A stretch of DNA of 27,756 nucleotides from JAYQUR01 sp038133505 (GTDB lineage: Bacteria; Pseudomonadota; Alphaproteobacteria; MPNO01; UBA830): assembly GCA_038133505.1 (NCBI GenBank), contig JAYPTI010000023.1:1-27756 (forward strand), written 5' to 3'. The notes under the pieces are model-generated. The model ran no database searches. It was not told the origin of the DNA and saw nothing but the letters and a program-made list of their open reading frames with translations. Positions 14,762 to 23,092 of this stretch are shown piece by piece. Positions within the stretch are counted from its first letter, which is position 1; every line of letters starts with the position of its first letter. The translations under genes and the position numbers were made by a program.

Positions 14762-15490
14762 GCCACTGGTCGCAAGAAAGACGCGCTGACGCTGCTCGAT
14801 AAGCTGATCGCGCAGGACCGGACCCTTGCCCGGGCCCATTTCCAGAAAGCGCTGATCCTGCGCGGCGACAAGAAAATCGCCGACGCCCGAAAGGCCATGC
14901 GGCTGTCGGTGACCCATAACCCGCAGAACCCCAGTGCCTGGCAGCTCCTTGCCGACCTCGCCCATGACGACGCCGGCGATGCGGAAATGGTCAAGGTCTT
15001 GCGCGAGGGACTCGCGGCCAACCCGACCGACCCGCGGCTCCTCCTCGGCGTCGCCAGCCTGTCCTATTCGGAGGGCAAGCTGCGCGACGCACAGGAACTA
15101 TTCTCGCGACTCATCGCCCGCTATCCCGACAGTGCCATGGGGCTGTCAAACGCGGCGCTCGTGTCGCTCGATCTCGGCGAACCGGTCGCACGGGCCCAGG
15201 AACTGATGAAACGCGCCGTCGATATCGCCCCGCGGGTCCCGGCAATCGCCGACACCTGGGGCTGGATGCTCCACAAGGGCGGCAATTCGAAGGCGGCGAT
15301 CGACATGCTGGTCCGCGTCGCAAAGGCGATCCCGAACGACGGCGGCGTGCAATACCACCTCGGCGCCGCTTACGAGGCGACGGGACAGGCCGGCCTCTCG
15401 AAAGCTGCCTTCCGACGCGCCCTCGCGCTCGGCGTGCCCGTCCATTATCGCAACGACATCATCGCGCGTCTCAAAAAGGATGCGAACTGA
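14762..15490 (+). pseudogene. TPR-repeat protein, 5'-truncated
   Basis: Clear tetratricopeptide repeats run from about 14762 (KKDALTLLDKLIAQ) through QNPSAWQLLADLA, DPRLLLGVASLSY, GKLRDAQELFSRLIARYP, GWMLHKGGNSKAAIDML and QYHLGAAYEATG to the TGA at 15490. The frame is open back to 14702, but it contains no ATG, GTG or TTG before 14897, and starting at 14897 would cut off the first repeat. Residues before about 14750 look non-coding. The gene has therefore lost its 5' end, probably by a deletion next to the metal transporter. Similar repeats make up the C-terminal part of large TPR proteins of exopolysaccharide loci. A shorter protein from 14897 (197 residues) could still be made. Confidence 0.65.
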
Positions 15491-15505
15491 CGGCGGAAAA
15501 CCGGG

Positions 15506-17677
15506 TTAGGTGCGCGCCTTCGCGCCGTCGCCCAGCCTCGAGGTAAAGACGATGCATCCGCAGACGATGGCGGCGCCCGCAAGGTTCGCGATCAGGTGCA
15601 TCGGCCAGAACGCCAGCGCCCCGCCGCCCAGGATGACCGGATAGAGCCATATCGGCATGCGCCCCTCGGAGTAGCGCTGAACCGTCGCGTTGAACGAATA
15701 GATCCCGAACAGGCTGAAGAACCCGATCTGGACGACCTCGGTCAAGGTCCCGCCGATCATGGGCGTATAGGCGAACACCAGCGGCACGATATAGAGCCCC
15801 TTCGCGATCTTCCAGCTTTCGAACCCGGTCGCCATCGGCTTCGAGCCGGCGATTCCGGCTGCCGTGAACGCCGCAAGGCAGACGGGCGGCGTCACGTTCG
15901 AATCCTGGCTCAGCCAGAAGATGATCAGGTGCGCCGTCAGCAGGAACGTCGTCATCGTCGCCGCATCGACCATCGCCGGACGGACGACGACGGCAAGCTC
16001 GAACGGCATCGAACTGACCAGCGCCTGCGCCTCCTCCGGCGTCATCCCGGTTGCGATCTTGGCGACGTGGGGAGAGTCCACCAGCGCAAACATCGCCGCC
16101 TTGACGGGGTCGGTGATGCCGGCGACGAGCTGATCGACGATCATGCCGTCGGCCAGCATGCCGGCCAGCGCGGGCGCCGACAGGATCGCAAGGACGATAT
16201 AGGCCGCCGTCACAGGCAGCCCCATGCCGAGGACCAGCGACGCGAGCGCGATCAGGACCAGCGCGATGATCAGCGAACCCTGCGACCATTGCGCGATCAT
16301 CAGCGCGAACGAGTTGGCAACGCCCGACGTCGTCACCGCGTTGTTGATCAGCCCGACGGCGACCAGCAGCACCGCCGTCATGATCGACGTCTTGACGCCT
16401 AGGGCGAGCGCTTCGCCGATCTTCTTGGGCGTCATCTTGTTCGGCGTAAACCAGCTCGTGACGATCAGCGTGCCGATGGCGAGGCACGCGGCGTAGCTCG
16501 GCGTTCTGCCGGAGACCAGCATCCACGTCATGACGCCCAGGGGCAAAACGAAGTTGAGCGCGCCGGCCATCAGCTTCTGGCGGTCGACGTCGTTCGCGTG
16601 CTCGATGCCGATGCCCCGCTTCATCGCCTCGATGCGGACGATGAAGGCGATCGACAGGAAATACATGATCGCCGGCACGATCGAATAGAGAACGATCGTG
16701 CCGTAGTCGATCCCGGTATAGGAGACCATGACGAAGGCGCCGGCGCCCATGATCGGCGGCATGATCTGGCCGCCGGTCGAGGCGGACGCCTCGACGCCGG
16801 CGGCGAATATCGGCCGGAAGCCGTTCGCCTTCATCAGCGGAATCGTGATGACGCCGGTCGACGCGGTGTTTGCGACGGCGGAGCCGGAGATCGTCCCGGT
16901 GAGCGCGGATGCAAGGACGGCGACGAAGGCGGAGCCGCCGCGGAACCGCCCGGCGACGATCTTCGCGAACTCGATAACGAAATCGGATGCGCCGGAGACG
17001 ACGAGGAACGCCCCGAAGATCATGAACAGCGCGATATTGGCCGACGAGATCGTGGTGATGATCCCGAACATGCCCTCGTCGTTGTACATGGACCGGAACA
17101 GCACGTCACTCATGGGCAGGCTGGCGGCGCGGAAGGCGCCCGGCATCCACTCGCCGAGGAAGAGAATGTAGGACATCGCCGTGATGATCAGGACGGGAAT
17201 GATCCAGCCCGTGAGACGTCGCGTCAGGTCGATCGCCGCGAGGATCACGACGATCCCGGCGATCCAGTCGAGCAGCGTGAACTGCCAGACCTGCCCGGTC
17301 TTCGCGAGGGTGCGCGCGTAGACGTCATTTTCGACCCAGGCGATCCAGGCTGCGGACGCCGCCACGACGAGACCGTAGACGACATCGGCTGCGATCATCC
17401 AGCCGCGGTCGGCGTTTTTCCCGAAAAGCGATGCCGAAATCGCGGCCAGAAACGCGAAGCCGCCGAAATGGATGCAGTTCTGCCAGTGGCCGGGCTCGGA
17501 CAGGACGAGGTTCGTCGCGATATGCCAGAGGCCGAACGCGACGACGGCCCATGTCAGCAACCCCTCGCCGAACGGCCGGGCGCACGCGTTTTGGATATCG
17601 AAGATCCGGTCCCGGATCGTCTCGGGACCTCCTGCCTCGACTACATCCGTCTCGGAAGGACGCGTGTCTGTACTCAT
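15506..17677 (-). CDS. TRAP transporter fused permease subunit (4TM/12TM, TAXI type)
   Basis: A 723-residue polytopic membrane protein combining the small (DctQ-like) and large (DctM-like) TRAP subunits, as is standard in TAXI-TRAP systems. The first 200 residues contain about four to five hydrophobic spans. The large domain follows, with SALTGTISGSAVANTASTG, IPLMKANGF and SASTGGQIMPPIMGAGAF. These are the Gly/Ser-rich re-entrant segments characteristic of DctM. It couples substrate uptake to a Na+ or H+ gradient. It lies downstream of the TAXI binding-protein gene, separated from it by an intercistronic terminator. The ribosome site is weak. The substrate is unknown; TAXI systems mostly carry dicarboxylates or amino acids. 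Confidence 0.93.
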   Translation of the reverse strand: MSTDTRPSETDVVEAGGPETIRDRIFDIQNACARPFGEGLLTWAVVAFGLWHIATNLVLSEPGHWQNCIHFGGFAFLAAISASLFGKNADRGWMIAADVVYGLVVAASAAWIAWVENDVYARTLAKTGQVWQFTLLDWIAGIVVILAAIDLTRRLTGWIIPVLIITAMSYILFLGEWMPGAFRAASLPMSDVLFRSMYNDEGMFGIITTISSANIALFMIFGAFLVVSGASDFVIEFAKIVAGRFRGGSAFVAVLASALTGTISGSAVANTASTGVITIPLMKANGFRPIFAAGVEASASTGGQIMPPIMGAGAFVMVSYTGIDYGTIVLYSIVPAIMYFLSIAFIVRIEAMKRGIGIEHANDVDRQKLMAGALNFVLPLGVMTWMLVSGRTPSYAACLAIGTLIVTSWFTPNKMTPKKIGEALALGVKTSIMTAVLLVAVGLINNAVTTSGVANSFALMIAQWSQGSLIIALVLIALASLVLGMGLPVTAAYIVLAILSAPALAGMLADGMIVDQLVAGITDPVKAAMFALVDSPHVAKIATGMTPEEAQALVSSMPFELAVVVRPAMVDAATMTTFLLTAHLIIFWLSQDSNVTPPVCLAAFTAAGIAGSKPMATGFESWKIAKGLYIVPLVFAYTPMIGGTLTEVVQIGFFSLFGIYSFNATVQRYSEGRMPIWLYPVILGGGALAFWPMHLIANLAGAAIVCGCIVFTSRLGDGAKART

Positions 17678-17696
17678 GAGGGAATTCCGCTGGAAG

Positions 17697-17729
17697 AAAA
17701 AACGGCGGCTGCGTGTCAGCAGCCGCCGT
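17697..17729 (-). terminator. intercistronic terminator/attenuator in TAXI-TRAP operon
   Basis: Reading the minus strand, ACGGCGGCTGC pairs with GCAGCCGCCGT over 11 bp (6-nt loop) and is followed by six T residues. It lies between the binding-protein stop and the permease start, so a fraction of transcripts should stop after the binding-protein gene and make that protein more abundant than the permease. Confidence 0.8.
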
Positions 17730-17766
17730 CTTCAATGGCCTGCGAAGGCAAACGGCCGCGGGCCGA

Positions 17767-18777
17767 TTACTTCGCCATCAGGTGCGCCGGGATCTCGAGC
17801 CCGACTTCCTTGTAGTACTTGGCGGCGCCCGGGTGCAGCGGTACCGGGAGGCCGGCCATGGCTGCCTTGATGTTCATGGCCTTGGTCGCCTTGTGGATCG
17901 CCTGCAGGAACGGGAGGTTTTCGTAGATCGCCTTGGTCAGCTTGTAGACATGCTCTTCCGAAACGTCGGCGTTGACCGCGAGGAAGTTCGGCTGCGCGAT
18001 CGTGTGCACGTCCTTCTTCTGGCCCGGATAGGTGCCGGCCGGGATCGTGTAGGGAACCCACAGGTTGCGGCCGCCGTCCATCTTCTTGCCTTCTTCGGGC
18101 GTCACGTCGAGGATGGTGAACTTGTCGCCGTTGGCCGCCATCAGCTTGGTGACCGCGCCGGTGGGCGGGCCTGCGCCGAGGCCGGCGCCGACCGCACGGC
18201 CGTCCGCCAGCGCGTCGGCCGTCGGACCGAAGCCCGCATCGACCAGCTTGTAGTCCTTCTCGATGTCGATGCCGAGGCCCTTCATCAGAACCCGGTTGGA
18301 GCCGATGGTGCCGGAGTTCTTCTTGCCCATGCCCATCGACATGCCCTTGAGGGCGACCATGTCGGACATCGTGCCGGACTTAACGTACTTGTTCGCGAGC
18401 ACGAACTGCTCGACGTTCTGCCACAGCATCGTGACCGACCGCACGTTCTTCTGCGGGCTCGAAACCGGACCGGTTCCGGTCGCGGCATAGGAGCCGAACA
18501 GGCCCTGCAGGATTGCGAACTGCGCGGTATTCGCGCCGAGCGCCTGGACGTTCGCGCCGGAACCGGCCGAGTTGACGGCGGTCAGGCTGAACTTCTCCTT
18601 CGGGAGGAGCTTGATCTTGGTCAGCGTCGCGATGGCGGTGCCGACGGGATGGTAGGTGCCGCCGGTCGAGGCGGTGTTCAGGACATAGTCCTTGTCGGCG
18701 GAAACCGCCGGGCCGGCGATCAGGGCCGCCGTCGCGAGGCCGACAAGACCGGCCGTAAGATTGCGTACGTGCTTCAT
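17767..18777 (-). CDS. TAXI family TRAP transporter solute-binding protein
   Basis: A 336-residue exported protein from the ATG at 18777, which has a consensus AGGAGGT site 4-5 nt upstream; the 44 in-frame codons further upstream lie across the promoter. Residues 1-26 are a Sec signal (GLATAALIAGPAVSA). The mature protein starts with YVLNTASTGGTYHPVG, the TAXI signature, and continues with VNSAGSGANVQALGANTAQFAILQG and the family's hinge segments. It captures the solute in the periplasm and delivers it to the fused permease. Its own promoter and the downstream terminator make this a two-gene operon. The ligand is not predictable. Confidence 0.94.
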   Translation of the reverse strand: MKHVRNLTAGLVGLATAALIAGPAVSADKDYVLNTASTGGTYHPVGTAIATLTKIKLLPKEKFSLTAVNSAGSGANVQALGANTAQFAILQGLFGSYAATGTGPVSSPQKNVRSVTMLWQNVEQFVLANKYVKSGTMSDMVALKGMSMGMGKKNSGTIGSNRVLMKGLGIDIEKDYKLVDAGFGPTADALADGRAVGAGLGAGPPTGAVTKLMAANGDKFTILDVTPEEGKKMDGGRNLWVPYTIPAGTYPGQKKDVHTIAQPNFLAVNADVSEEHVYKLTKAIYENLPFLQAIHKATKAMNIKAAMAGLPVPLHPGAAKYYKEVGLEIPAHLMAK

Positions 18778-18820
18778 TGTTACCTCCTTGCGAATCGTTC
18801 GATTGATTGTTCTTGACGGG

Positions 18821-18848
18821 ATAATACCCGATTGCCCGCGGATGTCAG
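18821..18848 (-). promoter_or_regulatory. sigma-70-type promoter of the TAXI-TRAP operon, with overlapping dyad
   Basis: On the minus strand, CTGACA (5/6 to TTGACA) and TATTAT (5/6 to TATAAT) are separated by 16 nt, about 45 nt before the ATG. The -10 box is the centre of CGGG-N6-CCCG, a small dyad that could be an operator. Confidence 0.5.
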
Positions 18849-18902
18849 CGGCTTGAAACAGTATTAAATACGCTTTTCGGACGCTTTCGGATGGCGGAAA
18901 TC

Positions 18903-19628
18903 CTACCATTTTTCGCTGTAGGGCCTGAGATCGCTCTCGAAGGTCCAGGCATCGCGGGGCTGGGCGTGCATCGCCCAGTAGGCATCGGCGATATGGTCCG
19001 GATCCAGCATGCCGTCAGGCGGCAGCGCTGCTGCGGCGTCTGGGAATTTCTCGCGGACCGCCTCGGACGCGATCATTCCGTCGATCACGATATGGCCGAC
19101 GTGGATGCCGCCGGGCCCCAGCTCCCGCGCCATCGACTGCGCCAAGGCCCGCAGGGCATGCTTCGCACCGGCGAACGCGGCAAAGTCCGCCCCGCCCCGC
19201 ACGCTGGCCGTCGCGCCGGTAAACAGGATCGTCCCGCGCCCGCGCGGCTGCATCCGGCGCGCGGCTTCCCGCCCCACCAGGAAACCGGCGAACGCCGCGC
19301 TTTCCCAGACCTGGCGGTAGATTCGCGCCGTCATCTCCTCGATCGGCGCGCGATGCTGCGCGCCGGTATTGAAGATGCATACTTCGACGGGCGCGATTTC
19401 GGCCTCGACCCGGTCGAACAGTGCGACTACGTCGTCTTCGCTGCGGGCGTCGCACGGCAATCCTTCCGCCCGGTTCCCCTCGGCCTCGATCGCCGCGACC
19501 AGCTCGCCGAGCGGTTTGATCTTGCGCCTCGACGGCACTGCGATCAGCCCCTCCTTCGCAAAACGACGCGCGATCGCGCCGCCGAGCGCGTCGCCCGCAC
19601 CGACGACGACCGCCGCTCCGTCCGCCAT
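18903..19628 (-). CDS. SDR family protein with Phe at the catalytic Tyr position
   Basis: A 241-residue short-chain dehydrogenase fold from the ATG at 19628, 16 nt after the preceding gene's stop; an in-frame start further upstream would overlap that gene. The N-terminal cofactor loop is VVVGAGDALGGAIARRF. CIFNTGAQ replaces the usual NNAG. In the catalytic segment (ILFTGATASVRGG, then DFAAFAGAKHALRALAQ) Lys156 is present but the tyrosine of YXXXK is Phe152. The YXXXK tyrosine is normally the general acid/base, so dehydrogenase activity may be altered. A related non-classical SDR branch has this FAAAK form (from memory). It is the last gene of the aromatic operon. A diol dehydrogenase role beside the dioxygenase beta subunit is possible but doubtful given the missing Tyr. 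Confidence 0.85.
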   Translation of the reverse strand: MADGAAVVVGAGDALGGAIARRFAKEGLIAVPSRRKIKPLGELVAAIEAEGNRAEGLPCDARSEDDVVALFDRVEAEIAPVEVCIFNTGAQHRAPIEEMTARIYRQVWESAAFAGFLVGREAARRMQPRGRGTILFTGATASVRGGADFAAFAGAKHALRALAQSMARELGPGGIHVGHIVIDGMIASEAVREKFPDAAAALPPDGMLDPDHIADAYWAMHAQPRDAWTFESDLRPYSEKW

Positions 19629-19644
19629 GCTCCGGTCGTCCTCT

Positions 19645-20121
19645 TCAGAACGGAACCACGATGGCGCCCATCGGCGCATCGCAGTTCAACAGGTTCACGC
19701 GCTTGAGGGAGATCCGGAACCCGTCGCCCGCCGGCACGAGATCGTGCACGTATTCGCCGGCAAAGACGCGCTGCTCGTCTCCCTGGAAATCGACCAGCGT
19801 GAAGTTCGACCGGACCGTCAGGGGCGCCTCGTCCTCGAACGTGACGTTGCCGATGACGCGCCGGGTCCGCGCCGGCGGCTGGTCAGCATAGTTCTCCTCG
19901 TGCATCAGGCGGCGGACGCGCACGTCAAGAAGCTGGCTGTTCTCATAGGCGATCGAAACCTCGCCGACGGGGTCGGTCTGGCCCGGCGTCGCGGGGATCC
20001 AGTAGATTCCGTCGTCGGCGAACAGCGCCTGCCATTCCTCGAACCGGCGTTCGTCGAGGAGACGGGCCTCGCGAAAGAGAAAACGCTCCAGCCGGTGCTG
20101 GTGTTCGAGCCGGTCGCTCAC
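19645..20121 (-). CDS. aromatic-ring-hydroxylating dioxygenase beta subunit
   Basis: A 158-residue protein with the SnoaL/NTF2-like small-subunit pattern: FLFREARLLDERRFEEWQAL, then LFADDGIYWIPA, VSIAYENSQLLDVRVRRL, NYADQPPARTRRVIGNV and RSNFTLVDFQG. Beta subunits give structural support to Rieske non-haem iron alpha subunits in alpha3beta3 oxygenases that add O2 to aromatic rings. No Rieske alpha subunit, ferredoxin or reductase is encoded in the window, so it is an orphan here. It starts 4 nt after the hydrolase stop and is followed 16 nt later by the SDR, all in one operon. A stand-alone SnoaL-like enzyme is the alternative, but the resemblance to beta subunits is strong. Confidence 0.85.
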   Translation of the reverse strand: MSDRLEHQHRLERFLFREARLLDERRFEEWQALFADDGIYWIPATPGQTDPVGEVSIAYENSQLLDVRVRRLMHEENYADQPPARTRRVIGNVTFEDEAPLTVRSNFTLVDFQGDEQRVFAGEYVHDLVPAGDGFRISLKRVNLLNCDAPMGAIVVPF

Positions 20122-20125
20122 GGCG

Positions 20126-20818
20126 TCAGTTCGGCCGGTTCTTGAGAACGGCGATCGTCTCGTCGGCGGTCATGACGTCGCCGAACTGCTGGATGACGTT
20201 CTCCAGCGCAGCCCGGTGCTCGTCGTCGGAAATGGCGGCGTTGCAGTCCTCGACCATGACGACGTTGAAATCGAGCATCATCGCGTCGCGCGCCGTGCTT
20301 TCGCAGCAGATGTTGGTCTTCGTGCCGCCGATCAGCACGGTCCGGATGCCATGGCTCGACAGCGCGCTCTGCAGCATCGACGCGCCCGGTGTCAGCGCCG
20401 AATAGCGGTTCTTGCGAATACGGAGATCGCCGTCCCGGACGTCGAGTTCGTGCCAGATCTGTTCGCCGTGGCCGCCGGGCTCCAGCGCCTTTACGGTGCG
20501 CTCCTGGACCTCCTCCGCGACGAAATTCCGGATGAAGTGTTCCCAGTCGCTCTTGCCGTTCGCATAGCTCGTTGCGCTGGTGATCCAGATCACGAGGCCG
20601 CCGAGTTCCCGGAGTTCCGCCGCCAGGCGGTTGATCGGCTCGCAGATCTCGCGGGCGACCGGAACCTCGGAGGGGGCGCCCTCCTCGCAGAACATGTTCT
20701 GCATGTCGATGACCACGAATGCCGTCGTCGCGGGATCGAGCGAGTCGAACAGGTGGTGGCGACCGCGGCGCGCCAGAACGCGGTCGATGATCTCCTGGCG
20801 GACGCTGACGCCGTGCAC
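20126..20818 (-). CDS. cysteine hydrolase, isochorismatase/N-carbamoylsarcosine amidase family
   Basis: A 230-residue protein. The start is a GTG overlapping the dioxygenase stop (TAGTG); no other start fits, since upstream codons belong to the previous gene. The catalytic triad is visible: Asp38 in VVIDMQNMF, Lys136 in RIRKNRYSA and Cys171 in GTKTNICCESTARDAM. The family hydrolyses amides such as nicotinamide, N-carbamoylsarcosine and maleamate, or the isochorismate ether. Its place between an intradiol dioxygenase and a ring-hydroxylating subunit suggests it deaminates an amide produced during aromatic breakdown (a maleamate-type reaction), which would imply a nitrogen-bearing substrate. 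That is inference. Confidence 0.88.
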   Translation of the reverse strand: MHGVSVRQEIIDRVLARRGRHHLFDSLDPATTAFVVIDMQNMFCEEGAPSEVPVAREICEPINRLAAELRELGGLVIWITSATSYANGKSDWEHFIRNFVAEEVQERTVKALEPGGHGEQIWHELDVRDGDLRIRKNRYSALTPGASMLQSALSSHGIRTVLIGGTKTNICCESTARDAMMLDFNVVMVEDCNAAISDDEHRAALENVIQQFGDVMTADETIAVLKNRPN

Positions 20819-21720
20819 TACTCCGCCGCCTGGGCCGCCGCCAGCGGCTCGAGGACGATATCCTGCTCGATATCGTAGAACGGTGCCCAGAGGCCGACCT
20901 TTTCGGCCTCGGCCTGGGAGTCGTTCGCTTCCCACTTCAGCACGAGCGAGTCCTTCACGCCGAACACCGCGTCGTCGTCGAGATAGGTATCGCCGTCGAT
21001 GAACAGTTCGGTGGTCAGCGTCTCGTAACCCGGCGCCTCGATCCGGATGTGCAGGTGCGCAGGCCGCCAGACGTTGCGCTCCGCGCCCTGCATCAAATCG
21101 CCGACCGGGCCGTCCAGCGGGATCGTGTAGGGCAATGGCTTCGTCGTCGTGAAGGCGAAGCGGCCGTCCGCGCCGGTCACGATGCGGCAGCGCAGGTTGT
21201 AGCCTTTCTCCGGCTCCTGGACGTCGTAAAGACCGTTCGGCGCGTTCTGCCAGAAGTCGATCTTGGCGCCCTTGATCGGATTGCCGGCGCGATCCCGAAC
21301 GATCCCGTGAACGTAGCTCGGCTCTCCGTCCTTGTTGCGTTCGCCGATAAGATCGCCACCGGGCGCGATCTCACGAACCTCGCCCAGATCGCCCTTTTCG
21401 GCGATATAGAACGGGCCCAGCACCGAATTTTCGGTCGCCCCCTCGGGGCGGCGGTTATTGATCGTATCGACGAGCGAGGAAACGCCGAGGACGTCGGACG
21501 TCAGGATGAACTCGCTGCGCTCCGGCGACGAAATATCGGCGCAGCGATGCAGATAGGTGATCGCCGCGGCCCACTCGTCCTCCGTCAGCTGGACCTCGCG
21601 GACGAAGTCGTGCAGGTGGCGGATCATCGCCTCGAGCACTTCCTTCTGACGGGCATTCGGGTTCTTCGACCACGCGTTCAGAACGACGTCGGTCGTATTT
21701 TCCTCGGTAAGATTGCGCAT
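20818..21720 (-). CDS. intradiol ring-cleavage dioxygenase, probable hydroxyquinol 1,2-dioxygenase
   Basis: A 300-residue non-haem Fe(III) dioxygenase. The N-terminal helical dimerisation domain of the catechol 1,2-dioxygenase branch (TEENTTDVVLNAW, then LTEDEWAAAITYLHR) is followed by SVLGPFYI at the start of the catalytic beta domain. Iron ligands are expected at Tyr165 (NGLYD), Tyr198 (PLPYTIP), His222 and His224 (RPAHLHI). It would cleave hydroxyquinol to maleylacetate, or catechol to muconate. A maleylacetate reductase in the same cluster, and the absence of muconate cycloisomerase, favour hydroxyquinol. AAGGAG lies just before the ATG. The stop overlaps the hydrolase start (TAGTG). It begins 49 nt after the TRAP permease stop. 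Confidence 0.92.
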   Translation of the reverse strand: MRNLTEENTTDVVLNAWSKNPNARQKEVLEAMIRHLHDFVREVQLTEDEWAAAITYLHRCADISSPERSEFILTSDVLGVSSLVDTINNRRPEGATENSVLGPFYIAEKGDLGEVREIAPGGDLIGERNKDGEPSYVHGIVRDRAGNPIKGAKIDFWQNAPNGLYDVQEPEKGYNLRCRIVTGADGRFAFTTTKPLPYTIPLDGPVGDLMQGAERNVWRPAHLHIRIEAPGYETLTTELFIDGDTYLDDDAVFGVKDSLVLKWEANDSQAEAEKVGLWAPFYDIEQDIVLEPLAAAQAAE

Positions 21721-21769
21721 GACGCTCTCCTTGACGCGACTTTGGGAAAGAATACTTGAGGCAACCTGC

Positions 21770-23092
21770 CTAGATCAACGCGAGGCTCAGCTCCGGCCAG
21801 GCGATCAGGACGATAAGCACCAGCAGCATGATCACCGCGAACGGGAACGCGCCGGCGAAAATGTCCGACAGCTTGATCTCGGGATCGTTCAACGTCGACT
21901 TGATGACGAAGTACGAGATGCCGAGCGGCGGCGTCAGAAGGCCGATCTCGGCGCCAATGACGGTGATGATCCCGAACCAGACCAGATCCAGCCCCAGGTT
22001 CTCGACCGTCGGCAGGAACAGCGGCGCAACGATGAGGATGATCGACGCCGTGTCGATAATGGTGCCGAGCAGGATCAGCAGGACGACATAGATCACCATC
22101 AGACCGACGATCCCGAGGCCCTGGCCGTTGAGCCACGCCTCGAATTCGGTCGGGAGGCCCGCGACGCCCAGCATGCGGCTGTACATCGATGCGGCGACGA
22201 TCAGGAACAGGATCGACGCGTTAATATGGCCGGTCTCGACGAGACAGTCCCAGAAGTCGGACCAGCTCATCGTTCGTCGCACGATGGCGATCAGAAGCGC
22301 GACCAGGGAGCCCGCTGCGCCGGCCTCGACCGGCGTCACGATTCCCCCGTAGATACCGCCGAGGACCACGAGCACGAGAAGGATGACGGGAAGCAGTTTC
22401 ACCGTCACGTCCCTGTACGTCAGGTGCGCCCAGCCGTCGGGCGCCTCGGTCTCGACGATGCCGTGGCCGCCGACGAAATTCGGCCACAGCCGGGCCATGA
22501 TCACGATTGCCACGGCGTAGGCGATGGCGAGAAGAACGCCGGGAATGACGCCGGCGAGGAAAAGCTGGCCGATCGATTGGTCCGACGTGATGGCGTAGAT
22601 GATCAGCATCGCGCTCGGCGGAATTATCATGCCGAGAACGGACGACCCGGCGACGACACCGACGGAAAACCGCTTGGTGTAGCCGAAGGACCTCATTTCC
22701 GGCACCGAGATCCGCGCGAAGACGGAGGCCGAGGCGATCGACGAGCCGGTGATTGCGGCGAAGACGGCGTTTGCGGCGACCGTTGCGATACCGAGTCCGC
22801 CCTTCACCTTGTAGAAGACGAAATTCGCGACCTGGTAGACGTCGTTCCCCAGCCCGGCCTTCTAGACGATCAGCCCCATCATCGCGAACAGCGGCACGGT
22901 GACGAACACCTGGTGCGAAACCGTATCCGCCGCGGCGATGGCCAGCAGGTTGATGGGCATCTGGATGTCGCCGCGCATGATCCAGACGCCGAGAAACGAA
23001 ACCAGCCCGAGCGCTACCGTGATGTAGAGCCCGGTATAGATCAGGAGGACGATCAGAAGGACCGAGCCGATACCGATTTCAAAGGGAGTCAC
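21770..23092 (-). pseudogene. TRAP transporter large permease (DctM family), interrupted by in-frame TAG
   Basis: The GTG start at 23092 overlaps the small-permease stop (GTGA). The frame encodes a normal DctM N-terminus (VLLIYTGLYITVALGL, then QVFVTVPLFAMMGLIV), meets TAG at 22864-22862 (codon 77), and continues in the same frame as KAGLGNDVYQVANFVFYK. It then runs through the family hallmarks ATVAANAVFAAITGSSIAS, GSSVLGMIIPPSAMLIIYA and IGLLTPPLGISYFV to the TAG at 21770. Read through, the product is 440 positions, the normal length of about 430. The stop falls in a conserved segment where Ser is common, and TCG to TAG is one change. A restart at the ATG of 22807 would remove the first two to three membrane spans. 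Without readthrough the transporter should be dead. Confidence 0.85.

Noticed and set aside
14640..14765. Minus-strand peptides ending WPKAFDKKKR and VVKAAPTTN as separate genes
   Set aside because: They are too short, have no start or ribosome site, and are not recognisable; kept only as a possible gene-remnant observation.
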